Positions 51,235 through 51,412 of a stretch of 51,412 nucleotides of DNA are shown here, in pieces. Source of the DNA: an uncultured Eubacteriales bacterium (GTDB taxonomy: Bacteria; Bacillota; Clostridia; Lachnospirales; Lachnospiraceae). Within the stretch, counting starts at the first letter, position 1. Every line of letters begins with the position of its first letter. The stretch lies in contig CASDVE010000026.1 in assembly GCA_949284175.1 (NCBI GenBank), forward strand, positions 1-51,412, written 5' to 3'. The notes under the pieces are model-generated. The model saw only the letters and a program-made list of their open reading frames with translations, did no database searches and was not told where the DNA came from. Position numbers and translations under genes: made by a program.

Positions 51235-51412
51235 GATTAATGGACTTTAGTCTGTTGAACATAGCGGAGTTTTTCAAAAGGAAAATGAAGCTATGTGAAA
51301 CAAGAAACCACCTGCCATGCGCAACATCATAAACTTAAGGGGGTATGAAGGAATTTATTTATAAATAGTCAAATTTCTTCTTTTATGATAAAATATAGAC
51401 AGGGATGCATAT

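Noticed and set aside
1..51412. CRISPR arrays, tRNA or rRNA genes, prophage
   Set aside because: No regularly spaced direct repeats, cloverleaf-like genes, rRNA segments or phage structural genes were seen on reading the window.

Overview
The window is AT-rich DNA from a low-GC Gram-positive bacterium, most likely a gut Clostridia of the Lachnospiraceae type. The evidence is strong AGGAGG-like ribosome sites, TTGnnn/TATAAT promoters (many with an extended TG-n -10), SAM, T-box and glycine riboswitches, a short ProS with a C-terminal cysteine-rich domain, a class B sortase, and a LacI-free sugar locus with an AraC regulator and no local ABC ATPase. No rRNA, tRNA, CRISPR array or prophage was seen.

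Layout. 0-5 kb: an orphan secreted protein, an anion permease divergent from a LysR regulator, an Spx/ArsC-like protein and a lone NuoE-like [2Fe-2S] protein. 5-10.5 kb: a GlgB-like protein whose active site looks destroyed, a HIT hydrolase, a flavin reductase with a very basic tail, and a single-gene OLD-family ATPase/TOPRIM nuclease. 10.6-16 kb: a LysM-G5-M23 wall hydrolase, murA with a PsiE-like membrane protein, and an HD-GYP protein. 16-24 kb: SAM riboswitch and metK, a kinase/regulator pair, a pseudouridine synthase, a secreted multi-domain protein and an EAL protein. 23.4-28 kb: asnS (minus strand), T-box and proS, and a small transaldolase. 28-34.3 kb: a heterodimeric ABC exporter, a MerR-methyltransferase fusion, an NTF2-like protein and sortase B.

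34.3-38.3 kb holds two glycine riboswitches of different architecture. One precedes an AGCS alanine/glycine symporter and the other a TRIC/UPF0126 transporter; an RpiR regulator and a small protein follow. 38.5-48.1 kb is a carbohydrate-use locus: AraC regulator, sugar-binding lipoprotein, two permeases, a GH2 beta-galactosidase-like enzyme and an MBL-fold hydrolase. An IS607-type element with an internally deleted tnpB is inserted between the second permease and the GH2 gene. 48.7-51.2 kb holds a LytTR regulator, a GHKL sensor kinase and a small receiver-like protein without phosphorylation residues.

The most notable structure outside genes is a dispersed repeat of about 95 bp. It can fold into two hairpins and occurs at least eight times, whole or in pieces and in both orientations, nearly always next to terminators or inside leader regions. 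Other points for follow-up are the inactivated branching-enzyme paralogue, the OLD nuclease with a four-cysteine insert, the MerR-methyltransferase fusion, and the damaged RNA-guided nuclease that keeps its whole catalytic half. All assignments come from reading motifs by eye; no database search was run.
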